Source: Acidimicrobiia bacterium
GTDB taxonomy: Bacteria; Actinomycetota; Acidimicrobiia; Spongiisociales; UBA5794
Assembly (NCBI GenBank): GCA_030066875.1
Contig: JASJAS010000042.1
Coordinates: 1-60,447 of the forward strand
Reading direction: 5' to 3'
DNA: 60,447 nucleotides
Below, piece by piece: positions 7,064 through 14,272 of the stretch. Both the position numbers and the translations under genes were made by a program. Under the pieces are notes generated by a model. It had not been told where the DNA came from and did not search any database. It saw only the letters and a program-made list of their open reading frames with translations. Numbering within the stretch: position 1 is the first letter of the stretch; each line of letters opens with the position of its first letter.

Positions 7064-9544
7064 TTGACCACCAAGCAGACCAGCAAAGGCACCCTGGGCA
7101 CCTTCGCCGGAGTCTTCACCCCGTCGATCCTCACCATCCTCGGCATCATTCTCTTCCTCAGGCTGGGGTATGTTGTCGGCAACGCCGGCCTGCGGAATGC
7201 GCTGATCATCATCGGGGTTGCCACCGCCGTCTCGGTGCTCACCAGCATCTCGCTGGCGGCCATCGCTACCAACATCGATGTGAAGGGTGGCGGCGACTAC
7301 TACATGATCTCCCGCACCCTGGGAGTGGAGTTCGGCGGCGCCATCGGCATAGTGCTCTTCCTGGCCCAGTCCGTGTCGATCGCCTTCTACGCGGTCGGCT
7401 TCGGAGAGGCTACGGTTGCCATCTTCGGTGTCGACGCCGACTGGGCGGCGCAAGCAGTCGCCGCAGTCGCCGTTCTGTTGCTGTTCGGCCTGGCTTGGCT
7501 GGGTGCCGACGTCGCCAGCCGCTTCCAATTCGTGGTCATGGCGCTGCTGGTGGCCGCCTTGCTGTCGTTCTATGTGGGTGCGTTCGGCAGCTTTGACGGC
7601 GGGATGGCCGGCGAGGGGTGGCAGGCTCCAGAAGCGGGGCTCGGCTTCTGGGCGGTCTTTGCGATCTTCTTCCCTGCGGTAACCGGGTTCACACAGGGAG
7701 TCAGCATGTCCGGCGACCTGCGCGACGCGGGGAAGAGCCTGCCGCGCGGGACCTTTGCCGCCGTCGGTCTGTCGACCATCGTCTACGTTTCGGTGGCGAT
7801 CCTCATCGCCGGCAACGCCAGTTCGTCCCAGCTCATTGAGGACACCTCGATTCTGAATTCGATCGCGTCTTTCGGGCCGCTGATCGACGCTGGCGTCATC
7901 GCGGCGACTCTGTCGTCGGCAATGGCCTCTTTCCTGGGTGCTCCACGCATATTGCAGTCACTTGCCGCTGATCGAGTCTTTCCCGTCCTGAACGCTTTCG
8001 CCCGGGGACATGGGCCGGCTTCGAACCCCCGGCGGGCGGTTCTCCTATCGCTGGGAATCGCGCTTGGAACCGTGGCCATCGGCAACCTCAACGCCATCGC
8101 ACCGGTGGTGTCGATGTTCTTTCTGATTTCCTACGGCTTGCTCAACTACGCCACCTACTACGAAGCCCGGGCGGCGAGCCCATCATTCCGCCCGCGCTTC
8201 CGCTTCTTCAACCGTCGGGCGAGCCTGGTTGGAGCACTTGCTTGCGCCGCAGCGATGCTGGCTATCAACGTCACCGCAGGAGCTGCCGCCATTCTGATCC
8301 TGGTCCTCATCTATCAATACTTGCGCCGCATCGATCGGCCGCAGCGATGGGCCGATGCCAGCCGCTCGTACTACTTCCAGCGGGTCAAGGAGGGGATTCG
8401 GGCGATGACGGCTGAGGCCGAGAACCCACGCAGCTGGCGTCCCCAGGTGCTGGCGTTTTCCGCCGATCCGCAGCGGCGTGCTCGCCTTCTCCGCTTCGGG
8501 TCGTGGCTCGAGGGTGAAAGCGGGCTGACGGCTGCGGTCCAGATCGTCGTTGGTGAAGGCGCACTCATGCGCAGGGAGCGCCACGAGAGCGAAGAACGGC
8601 TTCGCGGAGAGATCGAGACGCTCGGACTCGATGTTCACGGCAGGGCAGTCTTGGCGCCCGATGCCATGGAGGCACTGCCGGTGATCGTGCAGTCGTTCGG
8701 CCTCGGTCCCCTCAAGGCCAATACGGTTCTCTTTGGATGGCCCGAGGAGACCGACGAGATGCATCTCGCCGGCTACGCCCAGGCGGTCCGGGAGACGCAC
8801 CGATTGGGGGTCAATGTCGTCAGCATGCTCAGCGACGAGGAACGCTGGGCACAGCTCGAAGAATCGCCGCGCGGGGAGCGGCGTATCGATGTCTGGTGGC
8901 AAGACGATGATTCCAGTCGGCTGGCGCTGCTCAGCGCCTACCTGTTCACCAGGACCCGGGCATGGTCGCGAGCCCGGATCCGTGTGCTCGGATGGGCCGA
9001 CAGCGAAGTGGAAGTAGATGCGGCCACCTCGACGATACGGAGCCTTCTCGACGAATCGCGTATCGACGCTGATGTGGAGTGCTTTGCCACGCCATCGCTC
9101 GGCCAGATTGCTCGCACATCGGGGAAGTCGAGTTTCGTCATGCTGCCGTCTGCTCTGCGCCAAGGAGCCTTCTTCGGGCCCTTCGAACGGTCCACGCCGC
9201 TCCTGCTGACGATGCTTCCGACCAGCGCCGTGTTCATGGCCGGATCTGCCATCGATCTCACAGCGGGTCCGGAGACGGAGCAAAGCATCCAACTACGAGC
9301 CGCCGAGGAATTGGTGCACGTTGCCGCGAATCGTCTCCGCACCCTCGAGAAACAGCAGGAGCGACTCGAGGCTGAGATCGAGATACGAACCGGTGGGGAC
9401 GACTGGGCAGCCGACGACGTCGCAGCGGCCCAGCAGCGCCTGCGAACGGTGGAACGGCGGATTCTCACAACCCGAGCCAAGCTGGATTCCGCCAAGGCCG
9501 ACGTTGCGGCGCTGCTAGACGAGCCCACCCCTTCCGGCGACTGA
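7064..9544 (+). CDS. Bacterial cation-chloride cotransporter (SLC12-like, APC superfamily)
   Basis: The product resembles prokaryotic SLC12 (Na-K-Cl/K-Cl cotransporter) proteins. The first helix reads GVFTPSILTILGIILFLRLGYVVG, close to the conserved first transmembrane segment of eukaryotic NKCC/KCC, and about 12 helices follow to about residue 430. A long cytoplasmic domain follows (RPQVLAFSADPQRRARLLRFGSWL onward), like the SLC12 C-terminal regulatory domain, and the protein ends in a predicted coiled coil (KQQERLEAEIEI, then QQRLRTVERRIL). It probably moves inorganic cations with chloride or an organic solute across the inner membrane; the ions cannot be read from sequence. The start is uncertain: TTG 7064 (826 residues) is preferred over GTG 6989. 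Confidence 0.8.
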   Translation: MTTKQTSKGTLGTFAGVFTPSILTILGIILFLRLGYVVGNAGLRNALIIIGVATAVSVLTSISLAAIATNIDVKGGGDYYMISRTLGVEFGGAIGIVLFLAQSVSIAFYAVGFGEATVAIFGVDADWAAQAVAAVAVLLLFGLAWLGADVASRFQFVVMALLVAALLSFYVGAFGSFDGGMAGEGWQAPEAGLGFWAVFAIFFPAVTGFTQGVSMSGDLRDAGKSLPRGTFAAVGLSTIVYVSVAILIAGNASSSQLIEDTSILNSIASFGPLIDAGVIAATLSSAMASFLGAPRILQSLAADRVFPVLNAFARGHGPASNPRRAVLLSLGIALGTVAIGNLNAIAPVVSMFFLISYGLLNYATYYEARAASPSFRPRFRFFNRRASLVGALACAAAMLAINVTAGAAAILILVLIYQYLRRIDRPQRWADASRSYYFQRVKEGIRAMTAEAENPRSWRPQVLAFSADPQRRARLLRFGSWLEGESGLTAAVQIVVGEGALMRRERHESEERLRGEIETLGLDVHGRAVLAPDAMEALPVIVQSFGLGPLKANTVLFGWPEETDEMHLAGYAQAVRETHRLGVNVVSMLSDEERWAQLEESPRGERRIDVWWQDDDSSRLALLSAYLFTRTRAWSRARIRVLGWADSEVEVDAATSTIRSLLDESRIDADVECFATPSLGQIARTSGKSSFVMLPSALRQGAFFGPFERSTPLLLTMLPTSAVFMAGSAIDLTAGPETEQSIQLRAAEELVHVAANRLRTLEKQQERLEAEIEIRTGGDDWAADDVAAAQQRLRTVERRILTTRAKLDSAKADVAALLDEPTPSGD

Positions 9545-9551
9545 GGCTGTC

Positions 9552-10385
9552 GTGGCCATCATCCTCGCCCTGTCCGGCGCGTTGTTCTCTGGTTCGGGTG
9601 ATTTCCTGGGCGGGGTGGCGAGTCGTCGCGGCCGCGTCATGGCCGTGGTTCTCTTCAACCACGTCGCCGGCGTCGTTGCGGTCTTGGCGTTGGGTCCCCT
9701 GTTTGGCGGGAGCCTCGATTGGCCGACGGTCTGGTGGGGCGGGCTTGCCGGATTGAGCGGAGCCTTCGCCGTGGTCTCGCTGTATCGCGGATTTGCCCGC
9801 AGCAACATGGCCGTTGTTTCTCCGATCGCTGCGGTCGGGGCGGGGGCCTGGCCGGTTGTATGGCAGATCGCGGGTGGTGACGTCCCGAGATTGGTGGTGA
9901 TGACAGGGCTGATCGTCGGGTTGCTGGCCATATGGACCATCAGTAGCGGCGGGCCCATCCACGAAGCTGAGGATGTGCGCGCTGGCGTCATCTACGGCAT
10001 GCTGGCCGGGCTCGGCTTTGGGGGTCTGTACATCTTCCTCAGCCTCGGTTCCGACACGTCGGGCATCTGGGCGCTGCTTCCGGCGCGGGCCGCGGGCTCC
10101 ATAGTGGTCTTGGGCATCGCATCCGCAACGGGCCGGGAGTTGGTTCCGCATCGCAAGGCGGTGGCGCCCAGCATCGGTGCAGGTGCTTTCGTCACGCTAG
10201 GCAACGGGCTCTTCGTGGTGGCCTCTACCAAGGGATCGCTTGCAGTGGTCGCGGTGCTCGCTGCCATGTTCCCGGCCGCCACCGTGATCCTGGCGTGGCT
10301 GGTTCTCGGTGAGCGCCTCACCCGACAGCGTCAACTGGGTCTGGTGCTCGCGCTCGTGGCGGTCGGCTTGGTAGCGGGCGGATAG
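9552..10385 (+). CDS. EamA/DMT-superfamily transporter
   Basis: The 277-residue protein is almost entirely hydrophobic with about ten transmembrane helices arranged as two EamA repeats. The first ends in AVVSLYRGFARSNMAVVSPIAAVGA; the second ends in VVAVLAAMFPAATVILAWLVLGERLTRQRQLGL, the standard EamA signature. Such proteins export or import small metabolites; the substrate is unknown. The GTG start lies 8 bases after the stop of the cotransporter gene, so the two probably share a transcript. Confidence 0.85.
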   Translation: MAIILALSGALFSGSGDFLGGVASRRGRVMAVVLFNHVAGVVAVLALGPLFGGSLDWPTVWWGGLAGLSGAFAVVSLYRGFARSNMAVVSPIAAVGAGAWPVVWQIAGGDVPRLVVMTGLIVGLLAIWTISSGGPIHEAEDVRAGVIYGMLAGLGFGGLYIFLSLGSDTSGIWALLPARAAGSIVVLGIASATGRELVPHRKAVAPSIGAGAFVTLGNGLFVVASTKGSLAVVAVLAAMFPAATVILAWLVLGERLTRQRQLGLVLALVAVGLVAGG

Positions 10386-10406
10386 GTGCCGTCCCTCCGG
10401 TCCGAA

Positions 10407-10449
10407 CTTGCGTACATCGGCGGGGTTGTAGGCCGCCGATGTACGCAAG
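10407..10449. repeat. Dispersed palindromic element, copy 1 (terminator-like)
   Basis: Arms CTTGCGTACATCGGCGG and CCGCCGATGTACGCAAG form a perfect 17-bp stem with a 9-base loop between the convergent DMT and permease genes. The right arm and its flanks (10431-10452) are identical over 22 bases to 26996-27017, and the outer core GTTCTTGCGTA recurs at 18141. Three intergenic copies at gene ends indicate a dispersed genomic repeat that doubles as a terminator. Confidence 0.75.
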
Positions 10450-10461
10450 AACAGAGAAGAG

Positions 10462-10488
10462 AGGGAGCCGGCTGGTAGCCGGCTCCCT
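10462..10488. terminator. Terminator of the permease operon
   Basis: A perfect 12-bp stem (AGGGAGCCGGCT / AGCCGGCTCCCT) with a 3-base loop lies about 40 bases past the permease stop on the minus strand. It is a second, independent hairpin in the same convergent intergenic region as the dispersed palindrome. Confidence 0.75.
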
Positions 10489-10526
10489 ACATGCCCATTT
10501 GGGTGGGCGGCCCTAGAGAGGTTGTC

Positions 10527-11771
10527 CTATTCGGCGGACGCCCTCTCCGAAGGCATTGCGACCTCTACCTCTTCAGTATCCATCGGCAGGATCAGGTTGG
10601 CAACAACGCCGATAACGGCTGCCAGTGCCAGACCCGAGATCTCTACATCACCGATCGACAGCGGTGCTGACAGGCCGGAGACACCAAGACCGAACACCAA
10701 GATGAGGCCGACAACAATCATGTTGCGACCCTTCTTGAAATCGACTTGTCCCTCGACCAGCGTCCGCATACCAACTGAAGCGATCATGCCGAACAGCACA
10801 ACCGACAATCCACCCAAGACCGGCACCGGAACGGTGCGCAGGATGGCAGCCAGCTTCGGAATCAGGCCTAGCAGAACCGCAAACGCGGCACCGATTCGGA
10901 TGATGAACGGGTCGTAGACCTTGGTAACGGCCAGCACCCCCGTGTTCTCCGAGTACGTCGTGTTAGGCGGACCACCGACCAGGCCGGCGAATGCCGTTGC
11001 GATACCGTCACCAAGCAGTGTCCGGTTCAGACCGGGATCGTCGAAGAAGTCCTTACCAACGACTCGACCGTTGGCCAGGATGTCGCCGACGTGTTCGATC
11101 ATCGTCACAAAGGCAATCGGTGCGATCAACGCAATCGGTGCCCATGAGATGTCACCCAGACCCCAAGTGAAGTCCGGCCAGCCGATCCAGTCAGCCTCGC
11201 CGACCGCATCGAAGCTGAAATCGCTGTAGAACAGCGCAGCTGTGAGATAGCCGACGACGGCGCCCGTCAGGATCGGGAGCATCTGGAACAGGCCCCGGAA
11301 GAAGATCGCCGCGATGACCGTGGCGAGCAACGTCACGATGGCCAGCCACCACTCACCCTCCGCCATCCCAATGGCGACGGGAGCGAGCGTGATACCAATT
11401 ACCGTGATAACCGGGCCGGTGACGATCGGCGGGAAGATCCGCTTGATGACGTCGTGGCCGACGAACGTCACGATGATCGACATGGCGAGGTAAATGACTG
11501 CCGCACCCACGATGCCGGCACCGATGCCCGCCCAGGAGTAACCGCGCTCGACGCCGGTGATGATCGGCGGGATGAACGCAAACGACGAGCCCAAGAACAC
11601 CGGCACCATCTGCTTTGTCACCAGGTGGAACAGCAGAGTTCCTACGCCGGCTGCAATCAGAGCAACCGACGGGTTCAGCCCGGTGAGCAGCGGTACAAGG
11701 ACCGTCGCCCCGAACATGGCAATAGTGTGCTGCAACCCCAGCACAGTCTTCTTCTGCAGAGTTAGCTCCAT
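10527..11771 (-). CDS. uraA: NCS2-family uracil/xanthine permease
   Basis: The 414-residue protein has 12-14 hydrophobic helices and the NCS2 (UraA/UapA) signatures: QHTIAMFGATVLVPLLTGL near the N-terminus, GSSFAFIPPI, the acidic helix-8 motif FVTMIEHVGD, and GGPPNTTYSENTGVLAVTKVYDP at helix 10. The TTYSENTG form resembles the uracil transporter UraA (TTYGEN) more than xanthine carriers, so uracil is the best guess; xanthine or another nucleobase is possible. The ATG follows AGGAAGG. It is the last gene of the minus-strand cluster beginning with the molybdenum hydroxylase, about 200 bases after the DUF35 gene, and has a hairpin in its leader. Confidence 0.85.
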   Translation of the reverse strand: MELTLQKKTVLGLQHTIAMFGATVLVPLLTGLNPSVALIAAGVGTLLFHLVTKQMVPVFLGSSFAFIPPIITGVERGYSWAGIGAGIVGAAVIYLAMSIIVTFVGHDVIKRIFPPIVTGPVITVIGITLAPVAIGMAEGEWWLAIVTLLATVIAAIFFRGLFQMLPILTGAVVGYLTAALFYSDFSFDAVGEADWIGWPDFTWGLGDISWAPIALIAPIAFVTMIEHVGDILANGRVVGKDFFDDPGLNRTLLGDGIATAFAGLVGGPPNTTYSENTGVLAVTKVYDPFIIRIGAAFAVLLGLIPKLAAILRTVPVPVLGGLSVVLFGMIASVGMRTLVEGQVDFKKGRNMIVVGLILVFGLGVSGLSAPLSIGDVEISGLALAAVIGVVANLILPMDTEEVEVAMPSERASAE

Positions 11772-11796
11772 ATACCCTTCCTCTCCCACACGAGAT

Positions 11797-11824
11797 GAAA
11801 GCCACCCCATCCGGAGTGGCTTTC
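11797..11824 (-). promoter_or_regulatory. Leader hairpin before the permease gene
   Basis: A perfect 9-bp stem (GAAAGCCAC / GTGGCTTTC) with a 10-base loop ends about 25 bases upstream of the permease ATG, just before its ribosome binding site. It could attenuate or terminate transcription from the upstream genes. A short open frame (11762-11977) starts by overlapping the DUF35 stop as ATGA, runs through the hairpin and ends 10 bases inside the permease gene, so translational coupling is possible. No known pyrimidine riboswitch or PyrR site was identified. Confidence 0.4.
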
Positions 11825-11973
11825 CTTCCTCATCATCGGGTCTGTCACCCGAACCCGGTCGCTGCTCGGAGCCGCGACCAAGACTGTTGTCACTTCACCC
11901 GGTTCGACCGTCGCACGAGAAGGCTTCATGGTCCCTCCCCGTCTTGCGACCGTTGCTGGGTGCGTTTCTGCGG

Positions 11974-12321
11974 TCATGCTGCCCTGAACACCATCCCGTA
12001 GAAGTCGTCGTAGGTTTCTTTCCGTACCACTTCGACGGAGCCGGCTACGTCCATGCCGATTTGTGGATCCTCGATATCGAGTTGACCCAACATCCGCATG
12101 CCGTTCTCCAGCTCAACGATGCCGAGGCCGAGAGTAGCGACCTCGTATTGGGCGGGCAGGTTGTATACCCGGGTCCATGTCAGCAGTTTGCCGCTCTTGG
12201 GTAGCGGCACCGTATCGAACTCGAAGAAATCGTTCTGCTTGCAGCCCTTGCAGACCATCCGCATCGGATAGTGCATGGTTTCGCAGAGCCGGCACTTGTA
12301 GGCGTAGATCTCGCGGGCCAT
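11974..12321 (-). CDS. DUF35 OB-fold / zinc-ribbon protein
   Basis: The 115-residue protein has an N-terminal rubredoxin-like zinc ribbon (YKCRLCETMHYP, then CKGCKQ) and an OB-fold domain (LLTWTRVYNLPAQY, GIVELENGMRMLGQL). These are the two parts of the DUF35 family. DUF35 proteins pair with thiolase-like enzymes: in archaeal HMG-CoA synthesis as a scaffold, and in steroid side-chain cleavage as a partner of the Ltp2 aldolase. Its ATG overlaps the stop of the thiolase-like gene by one base (TGATG), so equimolar translation and complex formation are likely. Confidence 0.9.
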   Translation of the reverse strand: MAREIYAYKCRLCETMHYPMRMVCKGCKQNDFFEFDTVPLPKSGKLLTWTRVYNLPAQYEVATLGLGIVELENGMRMLGQLDIEDPQIGMDVAGSVEVVRKETYDDFYGMVFRAA

Positions 12322-13496
12322 CAGTCCTCCCTCACAAACGTGAGACAAACAACGTTGTTGCCGAAGCCGCCGAAGTTGAGGCTGAGCCCGGTACGGGCGC
12401 CTTCCACCTGTCGCTTCTCGCCGTCACCACGCAACTGGGTGACGATCTCCCACGCCTGGGCAACCCCGGTTGCCCCGACTGGGTGACCACGGCCCTTGAG
12501 GCCTCCTCCTACGTTGATCGGGATCTTGCCGCCGAGGGCGGTCTCACCCTTCTCCAAAGCAATGTGACCTTCGCCTTTGGGGAAGAACCCGACTTCCTCG
12601 CTCTCGGCGATTTCGAGGATCGTGAACGCATCGTGGAGTTCGGCGACGTCGATGTCCTCCGGTCCGAGACCCGACATGTCGTACGCGGCCCTCGCCGCGT
12701 TGCGAACCGCCAGTAGGTCGGTCGGTTCTTCGCGTTCGAACACGGCATGGGTGTCGGTCGCCTGGCCGATGCCGCTGAGCCGAATCATCGGCCGGCCCAG
12801 CTCCTGGGCCTTCTCCTTCGACACCAGGATGATGGCGGCACCGCCGTCGGAGACCGGACAGGCGTCAAAGAACCGGAGCGGCTCTGCGACATACGGGTTG
12901 TTGGTCATCGCCTCAGGTGAGTCCAAGATGCCCTCGAGGGTGATCCCCTGCTGGAGGTGGGCCCACACGTTGTTGAGCGCTGCGTTCTGGTTCTTGACCC
13001 CGACCATTGCGAGATGGCGTTCGGTGACGCCGTACTTCTCCATATAGAGCCTGGCGAACATCGCAGCATGCGACGGCAAGGTGACTCCGTAGATGTACTC
13101 GGTCAACGGGTGGGTCAAGGTCGCGACGAAGTCGGTCGCCTCGAGGTTGTTCACCTCACGCATCCGCTCCACGCCGGCAACCAGGACCACGTCATCCATG
13201 CCGGAGGCCACCGCCTGAAAACCTGCCTTGATGGCAGCAGCACCCGATGCCGGCCCGTTCTCGATGGCGGCCGCGCCCGCCGGAAGCAAGCTGAGGCTGT
13301 CTGCGACGGCGCTGCCCAGCGCAGTCTGATGGTTGACCCGGGGAGCCCCCATGTTGGCCACATAGAGCTGATCGACCTCGGTAACGCCGGCGTCCTTGAG
13401 TGCCATCATCGAGGCGTACGACGCAATCTCGACAAGTGGATACTCGAGGCGGGTGAAAGTGGTGATCCCGATGCCGGCCACATAGACCTCACGCAT
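12321..13496 (-). CDS. Thiolase-like protein lacking the nucleophilic cysteine
   Basis: The 391-residue protein has the thiolase fold, archaeal/SCP-x type. Recognisable are the N-terminal VYVAGIGITTF, the ELHDAFTILE segment and the conserved catalytic-loop histidine in GGLKGRGHPVGATG. Where active thiolases have the nucleophile (pattern E-x-x-C-A-S-G), it reads IENGPASG, with proline at position 82, and the C-terminal cysteine loop is NFGGFGNN. Claisen condensation or thiolysis through a cysteine intermediate is therefore not expected. Cys-less thiolase-like proteins with a DUF35 partner, such as Ltp2, act as retro-aldolases on CoA thioesters. The real substrate is unknown. The gene overlaps its upstream neighbour by 8 bases. 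Confidence 0.85.
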   Translation of the reverse strand: MREVYVAGIGITTFTRLEYPLVEIASYASMMALKDAGVTEVDQLYVANMGAPRVNHQTALGSAVADSLSLLPAGAAAIENGPASGAAAIKAGFQAVASGMDDVVLVAGVERMREVNNLEATDFVATLTHPLTEYIYGVTLPSHAAMFARLYMEKYGVTERHLAMVGVKNQNAALNNVWAHLQQGITLEGILDSPEAMTNNPYVAEPLRFFDACPVSDGGAAIILVSKEKAQELGRPMIRLSGIGQATDTHAVFEREEPTDLLAVRNAARAAYDMSGLGPEDIDVAELHDAFTILEIAESEEVGFFPKGEGHIALEKGETALGGKIPINVGGGLKGRGHPVGATGVAQAWEIVTQLRGDGEKRQVEGARTGLSLNFGGFGNNVVCLTFVRED

Positions 13497-14247
13497 TGCC
13501 GGCCCCCTTTTCCATCTCCCAGCGTTGCTGGACCAGGGCTGTGGCCGTCGGGTCGTACATTGCTCGGGTAGCCGCCAGCGGATCGAGAGCAGGGGTCGGC
13601 GGATCCGACGGCGGAAGGATCTTCTCCATCGCCTTCTCGAGTAGTTCCGTGGGTACCGGCCGGCGGCCTACCACCAGCTTGGAACGGGCATTGTCGAATA
13701 GCTCCCGTGTCAGCGCCCAAGACGGAACTCCGCCGAGCTCGTGGGGGATGTCGAAACGTTTCTCCAGCTTGTACTCGATCATCCAACGCCGGAAACCGAT
13801 CGGCGACTCGGCAACGATCAACACCTCATCGTGGCCGAGAGTGTCGATGTGGTATTCCATCTTGGCGGCGAATCCGTGGGCGCCAATGCGAAGACCACGC
13901 CGCAACGCCAGTGTGTGCAGCGACAGCCCCAGCCCCGGTTTCACCTCACGGCCGTTGACAATCGCTGCCAGCTCACCGTCGACCTGGAGCGCCAGCACAT
14001 ACTGATCTTGGAAGCGGTACTGGTAGTAGCCGAGCAGTTCGGCATACACCCTCGCGGCGACCAAGTCGTAGAAGTCACGTTCCACATGGATGAGCGGCTC
14101 CACATGCTTCAACAGGTCCGGAATCTCATCCCGGAAGACCTGCCTGACTACGACCGCCTCGCCGCTGGCCAGCATCATGTACTTTGGCTCGTACGGCTCC
14201 ATCTCGGCGTCGGTCGGCCGAAGGATCTTCTCTAGATCGACGGACAT
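13489..14247 (-). CDS. Conserved hypothetical, GNAT-fold-like
   Basis: The 252-residue soluble protein is not confidently recognised. The central part resembles a GNAT acetyltransferase: a strand pair ALQVDGELAAIVNGREVKPGLGLSLHTLALRRGLRIGAHGFAAKMEYH followed by HDEVLIVAESPIGFRRWMIEYKLEKR, where a residue in a late strand/helix would face acetyl-CoA. A C-terminal tail carries a proline-rich stretch (LPPSDPPTPALDP). It sits between the large hydroxylase subunit and the thiolase-like gene with a good AGGAG site, so it probably belongs to the same pathway. Confidence 0.55.
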   Translation of the reverse strand: MSVDLEKILRPTDAEMEPYEPKYMMLASGEAVVVRQVFRDEIPDLLKHVEPLIHVERDFYDLVAARVYAELLGYYQYRFQDQYVLALQVDGELAAIVNGREVKPGLGLSLHTLALRRGLRIGAHGFAAKMEYHIDTLGHDEVLIVAESPIGFRRWMIEYKLEKRFDIPHELGGVPSWALTRELFDNARSKLVVGRRPVPTELLEKAMEKILPPSDPPTPALDPLAATRAMYDPTATALVQQRWEMEKGAGNA

Positions 14248-14272
14248 TCGTCTTGTCTCCTGTTCTCTCGTG

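Noticed and set aside
11762..11977. Independent 71-residue gene between DUF35 and the permease
   Set aside because: It has no recognisable domain, contains the leader hairpin and ends inside the permease gene. It is kept only as a possible leader frame, not as an annotated gene.
12321..13496. Ordinary acetyl-CoA acetyltransferase
   Set aside because: The nucleophilic cysteine is replaced by proline 82, so the standard thiolase mechanism is not possible.
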